Source of the DNA: an uncultured Desulfobacterales bacterium
GTDB lineage: Bacteria > Desulfobacterota > Desulfobacteria > Desulfobacterales > UBA11574
Direction: 5' to 3'
Length of the DNA stretch: 9,949 nucleotides
Assembly (NCBI GenBank): GCA_937925895.1
Contig: CALANC010000284.1
Location: forward strand, 1 to 9,949
In this document: one piece after another, positions 1 through 7,080 of the stretch
Position numbering within the stretch: the stretch's first letter is position 1
Layout of the letters: the number at the start of each line of letters is the position of its first letter
The notes under the pieces: generated by a model
What the model was told of the DNA's origin: nothing
The model's input: the letters and a program-made list of their open reading frames with translations, nothing else
Database searches by the model: none
Program-made: the position numbers and the translations under genes

Positions 1-1103
1 CTTTTTTACGGAACCTCATCCGAAATTCTGTAGACTGTGTCATTGCTGCGGATAAGAAAGGGAAAATCCTTATTTTCAACACAGCGGCAGAAAGACTTTT
101 TGGCTACACAGAAGATGAAGCTATCAATTTTGTTAATATTCGGGATATTTACCCAGGCAATAGCGAATACGAAGTCATGCGAAAACTGAGAAGCGAAGAA
201 TACGGCGGCAAGGGGAGACTCAGAGGGTTTACTGTGAATATCCTAAATAAAAACGGTGAGAAGATTCCCATCAACTTAAATGCATCGATCATTTATGAAA
301 ATGATCGTGAAGTGGCAACCATCGGCTTTTTCCATGATCTTCGCGGAGAGTTTCGAATGAAAGATGAGCTGGCAGCGACCCAGGCTCAATTGATTCAGGC
401 GGAAAAGATGTCTTCTGTCGGCAAACTGGCAGCAGGGGTAGCCCATCAACTCAATAATCCATTAGGGGGCATTACGCTGTTTACCAAACTTGTTATGGAA
501 GAATATGACCTGGAAGAGGGGGCCAAAGAGGATTTGAACCGGGTCCTTAAAGATGCAGAACGGTGTCGGGACATTATCAGGGAGTTGCTCGAGTTTTCTC
601 GCCAGACCCGAGATTTAAAACAACCTCTCAATATTAACACCAAGATTACCCGGACGTTGTTTTTACTCGAAAATCAGGCCATTTTCCAGAACATAACGGT
701 AGAAAAGGATTTACAATCTTCATTGCCCCTTGTCATGGCTGACAGCCAGCAACTGAATCATATGTTAATGAACATCATTTTGAACGCTGTTCAGGCCATG
801 GAGGAAAAGGGAAGACTGACGATAAAATCCTCCCTAGCTGCAGGAAATGACAAGGTTCGTATAGAAATCACCGACACGGGTCCCGGAATACATGAAGATA
901 TCTTGCCTCATATATTTGAGCCGTTTTTTACTACCAAAGAGGAGGGAAAAGGCACCGGGCTGGGCCTCAGTTTGGCTTACGGCATCGTTGAAAATCACGG
1001 CGGCAACATCAGTGTCAAAAGCAAACCTGAAGAGGGCGCGACATTCATTATTGACCTTCCCCACACAGCAAAAAGAAGCAGAGGAGATGAAATTGGAGAC
1101 TAA
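1..1103 (+). CDS. PAS-domain sensor histidine kinase, NtrB/AtoS-like, N-terminus cut by window edge
   Basis: The reading frame is open from base 3, so the ATG at 177 is an internal methionine and the gene starts outside the window. The visible part begins in a PAS domain (about bases 15-345), with the typical stretch IFNTAAERLFGYTEDE near base 72 and a conserved NGEKIPINLNAS-type strand. A short coiled linker follows (about 355-400). Next come the dimerisation and phosphoacceptor domain with motif AHQLNNPLGG (phospho-His codon 444-446) and the HATPase domain: N-box MNIILNAVQAM near 768, G1 box DTGPGI near 870, F-box EPFFTT, and G2 box GTGLGLSLAYGI near 951. The H-box and kinase core resemble the NtrB class, which usually phosphorylates a partner response regulator. 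No transmembrane segment is visible in the retained part. The gene overlaps the next one by 17 bases, so the two are probably co-transcribed and may act in one phosphorelay. The signal sensed is unknown. Confidence 0.93.
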   Translation, partial: FLRNLIRNSVDCVIAADKKGKILIFNTAAERLFGYTEDEAINFVNIRDIYPGNSEYEVMRKLRSEEYGGKGRLRGFTVNILNKNGEKIPINLNASIIYENDREVATIGFFHDLRGEFRMKDELAATQAQLIQAEKMSSVGKLAAGVAHQLNNPLGGITLFTKLVMEEYDLEEGAKEDLNRVLKDAERCRDIIRELLEFSRQTRDLKQPLNINTKITRTLFLLENQAIFQNITVEKDLQSSLPLVMADSQQLNHMLMNIILNAVQAMEEKGRLTIKSSLAAGNDKVRIEITDTGPGIHEDILPHIFEPFFTTKEEGKGTGLGLSLAYGIVENHGGNISVKSKPEEGATFIIDLPHTAKRSRGDEIGD

Positions 1104-2589
1104 ACCGGATGGTATAAGCGTATTGGTTGTGGATGATGAACAGGATATCCGCGACGGATCTGAACGAATTCTTACCCGAGCCGGTTTTCACGTTTTGAAG
1201 GCAACTAGAGGAGATGAAGCTCTGGAGATGTTGCCAAAGGAGAAGGTTTCCATCGTGCTTCTTGACCTGAAAATGCCGGGTATAGATGGAATGGAGGTCC
1301 TAAAACATATTCGGGTTTTGGATGAAACGATTCTGGTTATCGTGATTACCGGATATGCCACCGTTGAAACCGCCATCGAGGCCATGAAACGGGGGGCCTA
1401 CGATTTTATTTCAAAACCCTTTAATCCGGATCAGCTTCGTATCGTCGTCAACCGTGCCTGGGAAAAGATTTATCTCAGCCAGGAAGCTGAGAAATTAGAA
1501 GAAGAAAGAAAAAAAACTTTGGCTGACCTGGATACAGAGAAGAGTCGCATACATACGATTATCGAATATCTTCCAAACGGTGTTATAGTCACCAACTCGA
1601 AAGGACAGGTTGTCCTGATGAATCCGTCATTCAGACAACTGATGGATCTTGATCCCAATATGAAAACAGGACAACCCATCGACAACTATATATCGGATCA
1701 AGGTCTGTGTGGTCTTGTTATGGAAATATCTCAAGGAAAACATGTGGATTTTGAAGACATTCCCGACTATGAGTTCTCACTTCCGAATCACAAATATCTT
1801 TTGGCCAGAGGGAAACCGGTACTTGGTGAAAAGAAAGAGTGTTTAGGGGCAGTAATCAACGTGGTAGACATATCTGCCATGAAGGTTTTGGATCAGCTGA
1901 AATCTGAATTTGTGACAAAGGTTTCTCACGAGCTTCGATCGCCCCTGTCAACCATCCATGAACAACTGGCATTGGTTATCCGGGATATGATGGAAGAAAC
2001 CACTACTCAAGACCAGCAGATACTGAATCGTGCCAAGGAAAAAACCAAAGGATTGATTGCACTTATAGGTGACCTGCTCGATCTATCCCGGATCGAGGAA
2101 GGGCTGATCTGCAAAGACCCGAAGGCGGTTCAAATCGAGGAACTACTGGGGAACATCGTGGATTTCCTCAAAACACAGGCAGATGCAAAAGACCAGTCTA
2201 TCCACTTGGAGCTTCCCAAAGATCCGTTGCCCCGACTTACAGCAGACCCGGTTGCCTTGGAAAGTATCTTTGGAAACCTCATTACCAATGCCATCAATTA
2301 TACGCAAGAAGGGGGAAACGTCCGCGTCAAAGCCGACATGGCTGGAACGAACCTGCGTATTAAAATTTCGGATAACGGATTCGGGATAGCTGATGGGCAT
2401 TTAGATAAGGTTTTTGAAAGGTTTTACCGGGTCAAGGACGAGAAGACGAGATATATTACGGGTACAGGCCTTGGCCTCCCCATCGTAAAGGAGCTCGTGG
2501 ATTCAATGGGTGGGCTCATCGATCTTGAAAGCACACTTGGGGAAGGAACTACGTTCACTGTTCTTTTGCCGATCCAAAGAGACCTTTGA
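1087..2589 (+). CDS. Hybrid signalling protein: receiver-PAS-histidine kinase
   Basis: A 500-residue protein if it starts at ATG 1087. The frame is open further upstream, but that extension lies inside the previous kinase and has no domain character. The SD-like GAGGAG at 1081-1086 abuts this ATG; the TTG at 1093 would have better spacing (6 bases), so the true start may be two codons later. Domains: receiver at residues 11-125 (acidic pair D16/D17, phosphoacceptor D60 in LLDLKMPG, T88, K110); a charged coiled coil at about 128-155; PAS at 157-265; HisKA with H281 in KVSHELRSPLS; HATPase with N-box N397/N401, G1 box SDNGFGIAD near 428, and G2 box GTGLGLPIVKEL near 459. An N-terminal receiver fused to a PAS kinase suggests an intermediate in a multistep phosphorelay, probably receiving phosphate from the overlapping upstream kinase. 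There is no membrane segment, so it should be cytoplasmic. No DNA-binding domain is present, so the output regulator must lie elsewhere. Confidence 0.93.
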   Translation: MKLETKPDGISVLVVDDEQDIRDGSERILTRAGFHVLKATRGDEALEMLPKEKVSIVLLDLKMPGIDGMEVLKHIRVLDETILVIVITGYATVETAIEAMKRGAYDFISKPFNPDQLRIVVNRAWEKIYLSQEAEKLEEERKKTLADLDTEKSRIHTIIEYLPNGVIVTNSKGQVVLMNPSFRQLMDLDPNMKTGQPIDNYISDQGLCGLVMEISQGKHVDFEDIPDYEFSLPNHKYLLARGKPVLGEKKECLGAVINVVDISAMKVLDQLKSEFVTKVSHELRSPLSTIHEQLALVIRDMMEETTTQDQQILNRAKEKTKGLIALIGDLLDLSRIEEGLICKDPKAVQIEELLGNIVDFLKTQADAKDQSIHLELPKDPLPRLTADPVALESIFGNLITNAINYTQEGGNVRVKADMAGTNLRIKISDNGFGIADGHLDKVFERFYRVKDEKTRYITGTGLGLPIVKELVDSMGGLIDLESTLGEGTTFTVLLPIQRDL

Positions 2590-2601
2590 AAAACGTTTCC
2601 T

Positions 2602-3414
2602 TTAGGTTTGAATGAATTTCAGAAACTCCTCCGGTGGCACCTGCAACCCGGTCCACAGGGCGAAGGTTCGCCGGGCCTGACATGCGAGAATAGTAAGGCC
2701 ATCCATAAACGCAATGCCGTTGCGTCTTGCCATCTCCTGCCACATATTTTGACGTCTACCATAGTTGAGGTCGAGAACCAACTCACAACCCTTTACTTCG
2801 ACACGTTCCAGTAACACGGCCATTTCAATCGATTCATCAGGACCGGAAATTGATGTGGCGTTGACGATTAAATCGACGTCGATGGGCTGTTCCAGCAACG
2901 ACCTAAATGCTTTTGCTTCTCCCCCGAAACGATTGACCAACTGTAAGGTTTTGTTTGCGTTTCGGCCGGCAACCATAACCGAATCGGTGCGAAGCCAGTT
3001 TAAAACAAACACAACAGCTCTTGCCGCACCACCGGTTCCAAAAACGAGGGCTGACTTGTTTTCAACATCAAAGCCTGCATTATTTAATGCATCTATAAGA
3101 CCGATGGCATTGGTGTTATATCCCTTGAGTATGTCGCCGTTTCGGACAATGGTGTTAATGGCTCCGATAATATTTGCCCCTTCTGACAAAATATCGAGAT
3201 GGGGTACGGCCGACTCTTTGAAAGGAACAGAAACATTCGCACCGGCAATATTCAAAATTCTTATACTTTCCAGTGCTTTTCCAATCTGTCCCGGTGCGAC
3301 CTTAAATGGAACATAAGCTCCTTTTATGCCCAGCTTTTGGATGACAGCCGAAAATATGGCTGGTGAATTTGAACGAAGGGCTCGTTCATCGCCTAAGATA
3401 CAATAAACCTGCAT
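2602..3414 (-). CDS. aroE: Shikimate dehydrogenase family protein with Asn at the catalytic Asp position
   Basis: A 270-residue protein of normal AroE length. AroE reduces 3-dehydroshikimate to shikimate with NADPH in aromatic amino acid synthesis. Family marks seen: the N-terminal substrate loop RSNSP (S15, S17), NVSVPFKE with catalytic-type K66, GAINTIV, the nucleotide-binding loop GTGGAARAV at about 126-134, INATS-like VNATSIS, the Tyr-containing segment LNYGRRQNM, and C-terminal DGLTILACQA. The canonical motif NTDG reads NTNA here: codon 3109-3111 is AAT, giving N102 where E. coli AroE has catalytic D102. Start choice: ATG 3412-3414 gives the usual family N-terminus (MQVYCILG). It has only a weak AGGA upstream. 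In-frame GTG codons at 3490-3492 and 3487-3489 would add 26 non-family residues and overlap the upstream stop. The gene lies downstream of the Hdr-type selenoprotein and converges with the kinase genes. The AroE fold is clear, but shikimate dehydrogenase activity is doubtful. Confidence 0.9.
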   Translation of the reverse strand: MQVYCILGDERALRSNSPAIFSAVIQKLGIKGAYVPFKVAPGQIGKALESIRILNIAGANVSVPFKESAVPHLDILSEGANIIGAINTIVRNGDILKGYNTNAIGLIDALNNAGFDVENKSALVFGTGGAARAVVFVLNWLRTDSVMVAGRNANKTLQLVNRFGGEAKAFRSLLEQPIDVDLIVNATSISGPDESIEMAVLLERVEVKGCELVLDLNYGRRQNMWQEMARRNGIAFMDGLTILACQARRTFALWTGLQVPPEEFLKFIQT

Positions 3415-3485
3415 GTTAAAATATAGTTCCTGTTTCAGAAAGGAGAAAATCGGTATCCAATGAAAAAATGAGCCCTCCTTATTTA
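3415..3485 (-). promoter_or_regulatory. aroE leader with an orphan strong Shine-Dalgarno
   Basis: This 71-base gap separates the selenoprotein stop (TGA 3486-3488) from the probable aroE ATG. It holds a near-perfect Shine-Dalgarno, AAGGAGGG on the minus strand at 3473-3480, about 60 bases upstream of that ATG and therefore not usable by it. No ATG, GTG or well-spaced TTG follows it. An ATT four bases after it, or a TTG further on, opens one short frame that ends in TAA one base before the aroE ATG. This could be a leader peptide with translational coupling, a remnant of an older start, or chance. Confidence 0.4.
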
Positions 3486-4799
3486 TCACCACTCTTCAAG
3501 TTCAATACCATCTCGTTCAAATTGGGCATCACGCTCAGCATGAGCCTTTTTGATGTCTGCTTCACTCCAGGGCTCATAGATCAAGGACTCAGCTACCAAC
3601 TCCCAAATATACATGGTTTCTTTGTAGTTGCCCATATCAAATTCCTTGGCCAGGCCCTTCATGATCTGATCGCGGCAATTATGACAGGGAGCAATGACTA
3701 GTTCCGCACCAGATTTTTTAATCTGATCGGCTTTGTGCTTCCCGTATGCAAGACGCTCTTCGGTATAAGGCATGGCCCAGGCGCCGCCACCTGCACCGCA
3801 ACAGTGGTTGTTCAACGGACCATCAATCATTTCCACCATATTCTCACAGCACTGAGATACGATCCATCGAGAGTTGTCACAATGATGATCCCCAAACGAT
3901 ATCTGAGATTTTCGGCCGTAGTTGCACGGATCATGGACAGTGGTTAATTGCGGATGTCTGGATTTGTCCAGCTTGATTCTCCCTGTTTCTAGGTATTCTC
4001 TTAAAAGTTCAAAAATACTTACCACTTTAAATTCATCGAAAGCTTCCGGAAACCACATATTGAACCCAGCCCGGGTTGCAAAATAGGCATGCCCTCATTC
4101 CGGATAGAGGATGGTTTTCACCTTTAGTCTGCGAGCATTTTCTAGAACACGGCTCACCTGGATTTTCCAATTTTCATCATCACCTGAAAACAGGCCCCAG
4201 TTGACACCTTCCCAGTTGGTGGAAGACACGGTCCAATCTTCTTTGGCAGCGTAAAAAATCCGCCACCAGAACTTCATATCATCAGGCTCGGCAAAAGGTT
4301 CTTTGGAATTTACCGTGACGATGATATTGGCACCTTCCTTGTCCACCGGCACATAGAATCCCGGGCAGGGCTGTTTCTCATCTGCTTCCATCTCAACACC
4401 CAGGTCAGCCAGCAAAAACAGGAAGTCGTCAGTGGGAATTCCGAGGTTGTTGCCCCTCTCAAAGTTCATCATTGTCCCTCTGTGAAGTGGATCCGGAACC
4501 TCTTCACGTTCTCGCATAATCCGGCACGTCCGGAAGGTCTTGATCAGCTGAACCCCCATGGGGCATGCATACTGGCAGCGGCCGCAGAGGGTGCAAACCC
4601 AGGGCCATTTGGAATCTATTACTTCCTGTTCTAATCCCAAGGCTATGGCCCGGATTGCTTTCCTGGGATCCCAACCGGGTACGAGGTTGGTTGCAGGACA
4701 GCCGCTGGCACATGTCCCGCATGTGAAACAAGCATCTGCCAACTCTGGAGAGGTAGCTATCCGTCTATTCGCCATATCAATTGAAATAGGGTCCCGCAA
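3486..4799 (-). CDS. HdrC/HdrD-like (DsrK-type) iron-sulfur oxidoreductase, selenoprotein read through UGA 4095-4097
   Basis: Read as one gene, it encodes 437 residues with selenocysteine at 235. A conventional call splits it at TGA 4095-4097 into pieces of 234 and 190 residues. Residues 20-90 form an HdrC-like domain with two [4Fe-4S] motifs (C24, C27, C30, C34 and C69, C72, C75, C79). Residues 140-245 sit where a first CCG domain would be. There the usual Cys and CC ligands are absent and only the last position survives, as U235 in YPEUGHAY. Residues 285-380 are an intact CCG domain (C292, C333-C334, C372 and C375), which in HdrB/HdrD carries a noncubane [4Fe-4S] cluster for thiol/disulfide or electron-transfer chemistry. 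The protein is cytoplasmic, with no membrane segment. The start is TTG 4797-4799, fixed by AAAGGAGG eight bases upstream; the ATG at codon 9 has no such signal. It probably partners with the HdrA/MvhD proteins encoded upstream. The exact redox partner is unknown. Confidence 0.88.
4060..4081 (-). promoter_or_regulatory. Bacterial SECIS element of the HdrD-like selenoprotein
   Basis: In the mRNA (minus strand), the bases after UGA 4095-4097 fold into a hairpin inside the coding sequence. The upper stem is AACCC paired with GGGUU, closing the five-base loop GGGCU. Below a single bulged C, UUG pairs with CAA, giving eight pairs in total. The loop starts 22 bases after the UGA and begins with G. 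Both match the known geometry of bacterial SECIS elements, which bind SelB near the UGA. Identified by eye, not by a folding program. Confidence 0.75.
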
Positions 4800-4807
4800 A
4801 ATGTATA

Positions 4808-4815
4808 CCTCCTTT
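4808..4815 (-). promoter_or_regulatory. Shine-Dalgarno that fixes a TTG start for the HdrD-like selenoprotein
   Basis: On the minus strand AAAGGAGG lies eight bases before TTG 4797-4799. It is the only strong ribosome binding site in the 170-base gap 4800-4969. The rest of the gap holds three small inverted repeats: TTGTT/AACAA at 4857-4870, CCCGC/GCGGG at 4879-4895, and TCATG/CATGA at 4934-4948. None is followed by a T tract on either strand, so no intrinsic terminator is called. They could shape a leader RNA. No convincing promoter was found by eye. Confidence 0.7.
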
Positions 4816-4969
4816 TAAATTGCAATTGTTATCTGTAAATTTGAATTCTCCGCCGATTGTTTCAAAACAACCATGTTCCCCGCCCAAAGAGCGGGACCGC
4901 GCTGGGTGAAATTTAGCCTTCCCTCCACATTCGTCATGAAAAGCATGATTCACTGGTCCCTGACCTTTA

Positions 4970-5359
4970 CTAGTCGCTGAGGAGTCTCTTGATGCTTTCA
5001 GTTATCTCCTCGGCCGAAGCCGGCTTGGCAATATAGTCGTCGGCTTCCGTGCTCATTCCATCGGCGTGAGAATAGCGAGTCGTGGTTACATGGGACGCAA
5101 CGGCAGTTAACAAGATGACAGGAATGTCAGCGCACTTTTCATCTGATTTTAGTTTCTTGCATACAGCATATCCATCCATTTCAGGCATCATGATATCCAG
5201 TACGATGGCATCCGGTGGATTTGCATAAACCTTCTCAAGCCCTTCAACGCCGTTGTAGGCCACTTCGACTTCGAAGCCTTCCTTTTCCAGATTCGTCTGG
5301 ACAATTGCCGCAAAATCAGGCTCATCATCGACGACCAGAACCCTCTTTATGTCACTCAT
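4970..5359 (-). CDS. Single-domain response regulator (CheY-like receiver)
   Basis: A 129-residue protein consisting only of a receiver domain. It has the acidic pair D11/D12 (VLVVDDEPDF), phosphoacceptor D55 in IVLDIMMPEMDG, T85 in ILLTA, and K112 in IAKPAS. The loop between T85 and K112 is longer than in CheY and contains a His- and Thr-rich stretch. There is no DNA-binding or enzymatic output domain, so it must act by protein contact or as a phosphate shuttle. The start is well supported: AAGGAGG at 5367-5373 lies seven bases before the ATG. It sits between metF and the HdrD-like selenoprotein gene on the same strand, with gaps of 95 and 170 bases, so it may belong to the same transcript or have its own promoter. 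Possible roles are regulation of the enzyme complex or relay from the hybrid kinase at 1087-2589. No sequence evidence links it to either. Confidence 0.93.
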   Translation of the reverse strand: MSDIKRVLVVDDEPDFAAIVQTNLEKEGFEVEVAYNGVEGLEKVYANPPDAIVLDIMMPEMDGYAVCKKLKSDEKCADIPVILLTAVASHVTTTRYSHADGMSTEADDYIAKPASAEEITESIKRLLSD

Positions 5360-5376
5360 AACGATCCTCCTTTATT

Positions 5377-5416
5377 TTAATTTCTGATGTATCACACAGA
5401 AATTCTGTTAATTTCT
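5377..5416. repeat. Cluster of inverted and direct repeats upstream of the receiver gene
   Basis: The AT-rich gap 5360-5454 contains overlapping symmetry. Arms AATTTCTG (5379-5386) and CAGAAATT (5397-5404) form a perfect 8-base inverted repeat around a 10-base spacer. ACAGAA/TTCTGT forms a second, tight inverted repeat at 5396-5408. The direct repeat TTAATTTCT occurs at 5377-5385 and 5408-5416, 31 bases apart, about three helical turns. The array lies just upstream of the receiver gene's Shine-Dalgarno. It could be an operator or an mRNA hairpin. No T tract follows, so it does not look like a terminator. Confidence 0.4.
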
Positions 5417-5454
5417 TATCTAATATTTCATGCCATTTGACATTAAATTCGAAT

Positions 5455-6387
5455 TCAATCCACAATCGGTCTAGGGTAAAGGCCTGACCTTTCAACAATT
5501 CCAGGCACCATTTCTTCCCATTCAATGGCCATCACGTGAAAACCATGAACCCCTTCAACTCCTTTAAGATGCTCAATCTGTTCAATGCAGATATTGATGC
5601 CCTCTTCGGATTGTTTTTCTTTTGGCGTATCGGCCATTCGTTTTACTAATTCGTCCGGCACTTCTATTCCCGGGACCCGATTTTTCATATATCGGGCCAT
5701 GCCTGCAGACTTAAACGGCGTCACACCGGCCAGAATATAAACGTTGTCAAGCAATCCACGATCACCGGCCATCTTCAACCAGAGCTCGAATTTCTCCATA
5801 TTGTAGATACACTGCGTTTGGATAAATTCGACGCCTGCGGCAACTTTTTTTGCCAATCGAGGAACACGAATCTCAAATGGATCGGCAAATGGGTTGGCAG
5901 CGGCGCCGACAAACATTTCCGGCGGACGGCTGATATCCCCGCCGCCCAAAAACTTGCCTTCATCCCTCATGTGTCTGACGGTCTGAATTAATTGCATGGA
6001 ATCAAGATCGTGAACATTCTGGCCCTGGGCACAGTCTCCAAAACTCTGGTGGTCTCCGGAAAGACAAAGAATATTATGGATGTCATACGAAGCCGCCCCT
6101 AGAATATCGCTCTGTAAGGCAATGCGATTCCGATCACGGGTCACCATTTGAAGGACCGGCTCAAGTCCCATGAGTTTCAGACGAATACAGGCGGCGAGGC
6201 TGCACATGCGGGTTACGGACGTCTGGTTGTCGGTTACATTGATTGCATCCACGTAGTCCTTGATCATTTCCGCTTTTTTGGTAATGTTTTCCGGGTCACT
6301 TCCACGCGGAGGGCCGACCTCGGAAGTAACGGCATAGTGACCCGCGGCAAGAATCTTTTCCAGTTTACTAGGTGTCTTTACTTTCAT
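5455..6387 (-). CDS. metF: Methylenetetrahydrofolate reductase, Wood-Ljungdahl type
   Basis: A 310-residue TIM-barrel protein of the MetF family. It reduces 5,10-methylene-tetrahydrofolate to 5-methyl-tetrahydrofolate, the methyl-branch step of the Wood-Ljungdahl pathway, using FAD. Marks seen: TSEVGPPRG with the conserved N-terminal Glu (E23), INVTDNQTSVTRM at about 50, the LSGDH strand end at 109-113 that contacts flavin in the family, FIQTQCIYNME at 189-198 matching the FxxTQ motif, and ILAGVTPFKSAGMARYM near 220. The start ATG 6385-6387 overlaps the metV stop by ATGA, so the two are translationally coupled and probably form a MetVF heterodimer. MetF of this type has no NAD(P)H domain and takes electrons through MetV and partner proteins, which fits the HdrA and MvhD genes upstream. 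In a sulfate reducer the pathway may run in the oxidative direction, toward complete acetate oxidation. Confidence 0.95.
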   Translation of the reverse strand: MKVKTPSKLEKILAAGHYAVTSEVGPPRGSDPENITKKAEMIKDYVDAINVTDNQTSVTRMCSLAACIRLKLMGLEPVLQMVTRDRNRIALQSDILGAASYDIHNILCLSGDHQSFGDCAQGQNVHDLDSMQLIQTVRHMRDEGKFLGGGDISRPPEMFVGAAANPFADPFEIRVPRLAKKVAAGVEFIQTQCIYNMEKFELWLKMAGDRGLLDNVYILAGVTPFKSAGMARYMKNRVPGIEVPDELVKRMADTPKEKQSEEGINICIEQIEHLKGVEGVHGFHVMAIEWEEMVPGIVERSGLYPRPIVD

Positions 6388-7052
6388 TGCTGCACATCCT
6401 CCCTGACAACTTTTCGAGGTCCTCCCGCCCTATCGGTGGACCAATCTTTCAAAGGGCAAAGTTCTTCATACTCATCGAGTCTATCCAGTGCCTTGAGACG
6501 GTCGATGATCAATTGCCAGGCACAGTCAATCTCTTTGTCAATTTCACACTTACCTTTTGTCGAACCCCCGCAGGGACCGTTTAGGATCCGTTTTGCGCAC
6601 CTGGCAACCGGGCAGATTCCGCCTGTGCTCGCCAAGATACAATGACCACACGCCTGGCACCTTTCCGTCCAAAGGCCTCGTTCTTCGGTAACTCCCAAAA
6701 AACAGGTGTTCACCCCGGGATAGATCGGTGTGGAGTGGTATTTTTCGGCCATGAACTGGACCCCCACACCACAGGCAAGGGAAACGACGGCGTCATACTG
6801 ATCCATTCTATCCCGGATCTCTTCAAGATATTCGTGATCACATTGTCGCTCTAAGGTTATTTCATCTATTTTGACTTGCTTGCCCTGATTTAGGAAATAC
6901 ATTCTCAGAGCCGAAGCCAAGACACCCACTTCCTTTTTTCCACCTGCCTCGCAGACAGTGACACATTCATTACAACCTAAGATGAGGATTTTCTCATGGT
7001 TCTTGATTTCTTCTATAATCTCCTCAATCGGTTTTTTATCTGCGACAATCAT
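6384..7052 (-). CDS. metV: MetV, iron-sulfur partner subunit of methylene-THF reductase
   Basis: A 222-residue Cys-rich protein matching the family called methylenetetrahydrofolate reductase C-terminal domain, known as MetV in acetogens. MetV carries Fe-S clusters and passes electrons to the flavin of MetF. Cys positions seen: C27, C30 and C34 (GCNECVTVC), C71, C94, C117, then a dense cluster C132, C135, C138 (CQACGHC), C147, C152, C161, C169 and C177. This gives enough ligands for two [4Fe-4S] clusters. The start ATG 7050-7052 follows a purine-rich GAGAGGG. The stop overlaps the metF start by ATGA. The order metV-metF, downstream of hdrA and mvhD, recalls the Moorella thermoacetica cluster. 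The C-terminal 45 residues are charged, with no motif recognised. Confidence 0.93.
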   Translation of the reverse strand: MIVADKKPIEEIIEEIKNHEKILILGCNECVTVCEAGGKKEVGVLASALRMYFLNQGKQVKIDEITLERQCDHEYLEEIRDRMDQYDAVVSLACGVGVQFMAEKYHSTPIYPGVNTCFLGVTEERGLWTERCQACGHCILASTGGICPVARCAKRILNGPCGGSTKGKCEIDKEIDCAWQLIIDRLKALDRLDEYEELCPLKDWSTDRAGGPRKVVREDVQQ

Positions 7053-7080
7053 ATAACCCTCTCTTTCATTGGAGATGTCA

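Noticed and set aside
892..1086. N-terminal extension of the REC-PAS-kinase gene back to ATG 892
   Set aside because: The extension lies in another frame of the upstream kinase's HATPase domain and has no domain character; the receiver domain begins just after ATG 1087.
2765..3316. Open frame of 183 codons on the + strand
   Set aside because: It is antisense to aroE, has low-complexity composition and no recognisable motif.
4059..4097. Reading the 3486-4799 gene as two genes or a pseudogene split by a stop
   Set aside because: Both halves are intact and in the same frame, the stop is TGA exactly at a conserved Cys-type position, a SECIS-like hairpin follows, and the downstream ATG 4056-4058 has no ribosome binding site and starts inside a domain.
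4878..4896. GC-rich hairpin as an intrinsic terminator of the receiver gene
   Set aside because: The stem is only 5-6 bp and no T tract follows on either strand.
5420..5440. TGGCAT-type sigma-54 promoter before the receiver gene
   Set aside because: The required GC dinucleotide at the -12 position is missing at the correct distance.
6148..6645. Open frame of 165 codons on the + strand
   Set aside because: It runs antisense across the metF-metV junction, both of which are clearly coding on the other strand.
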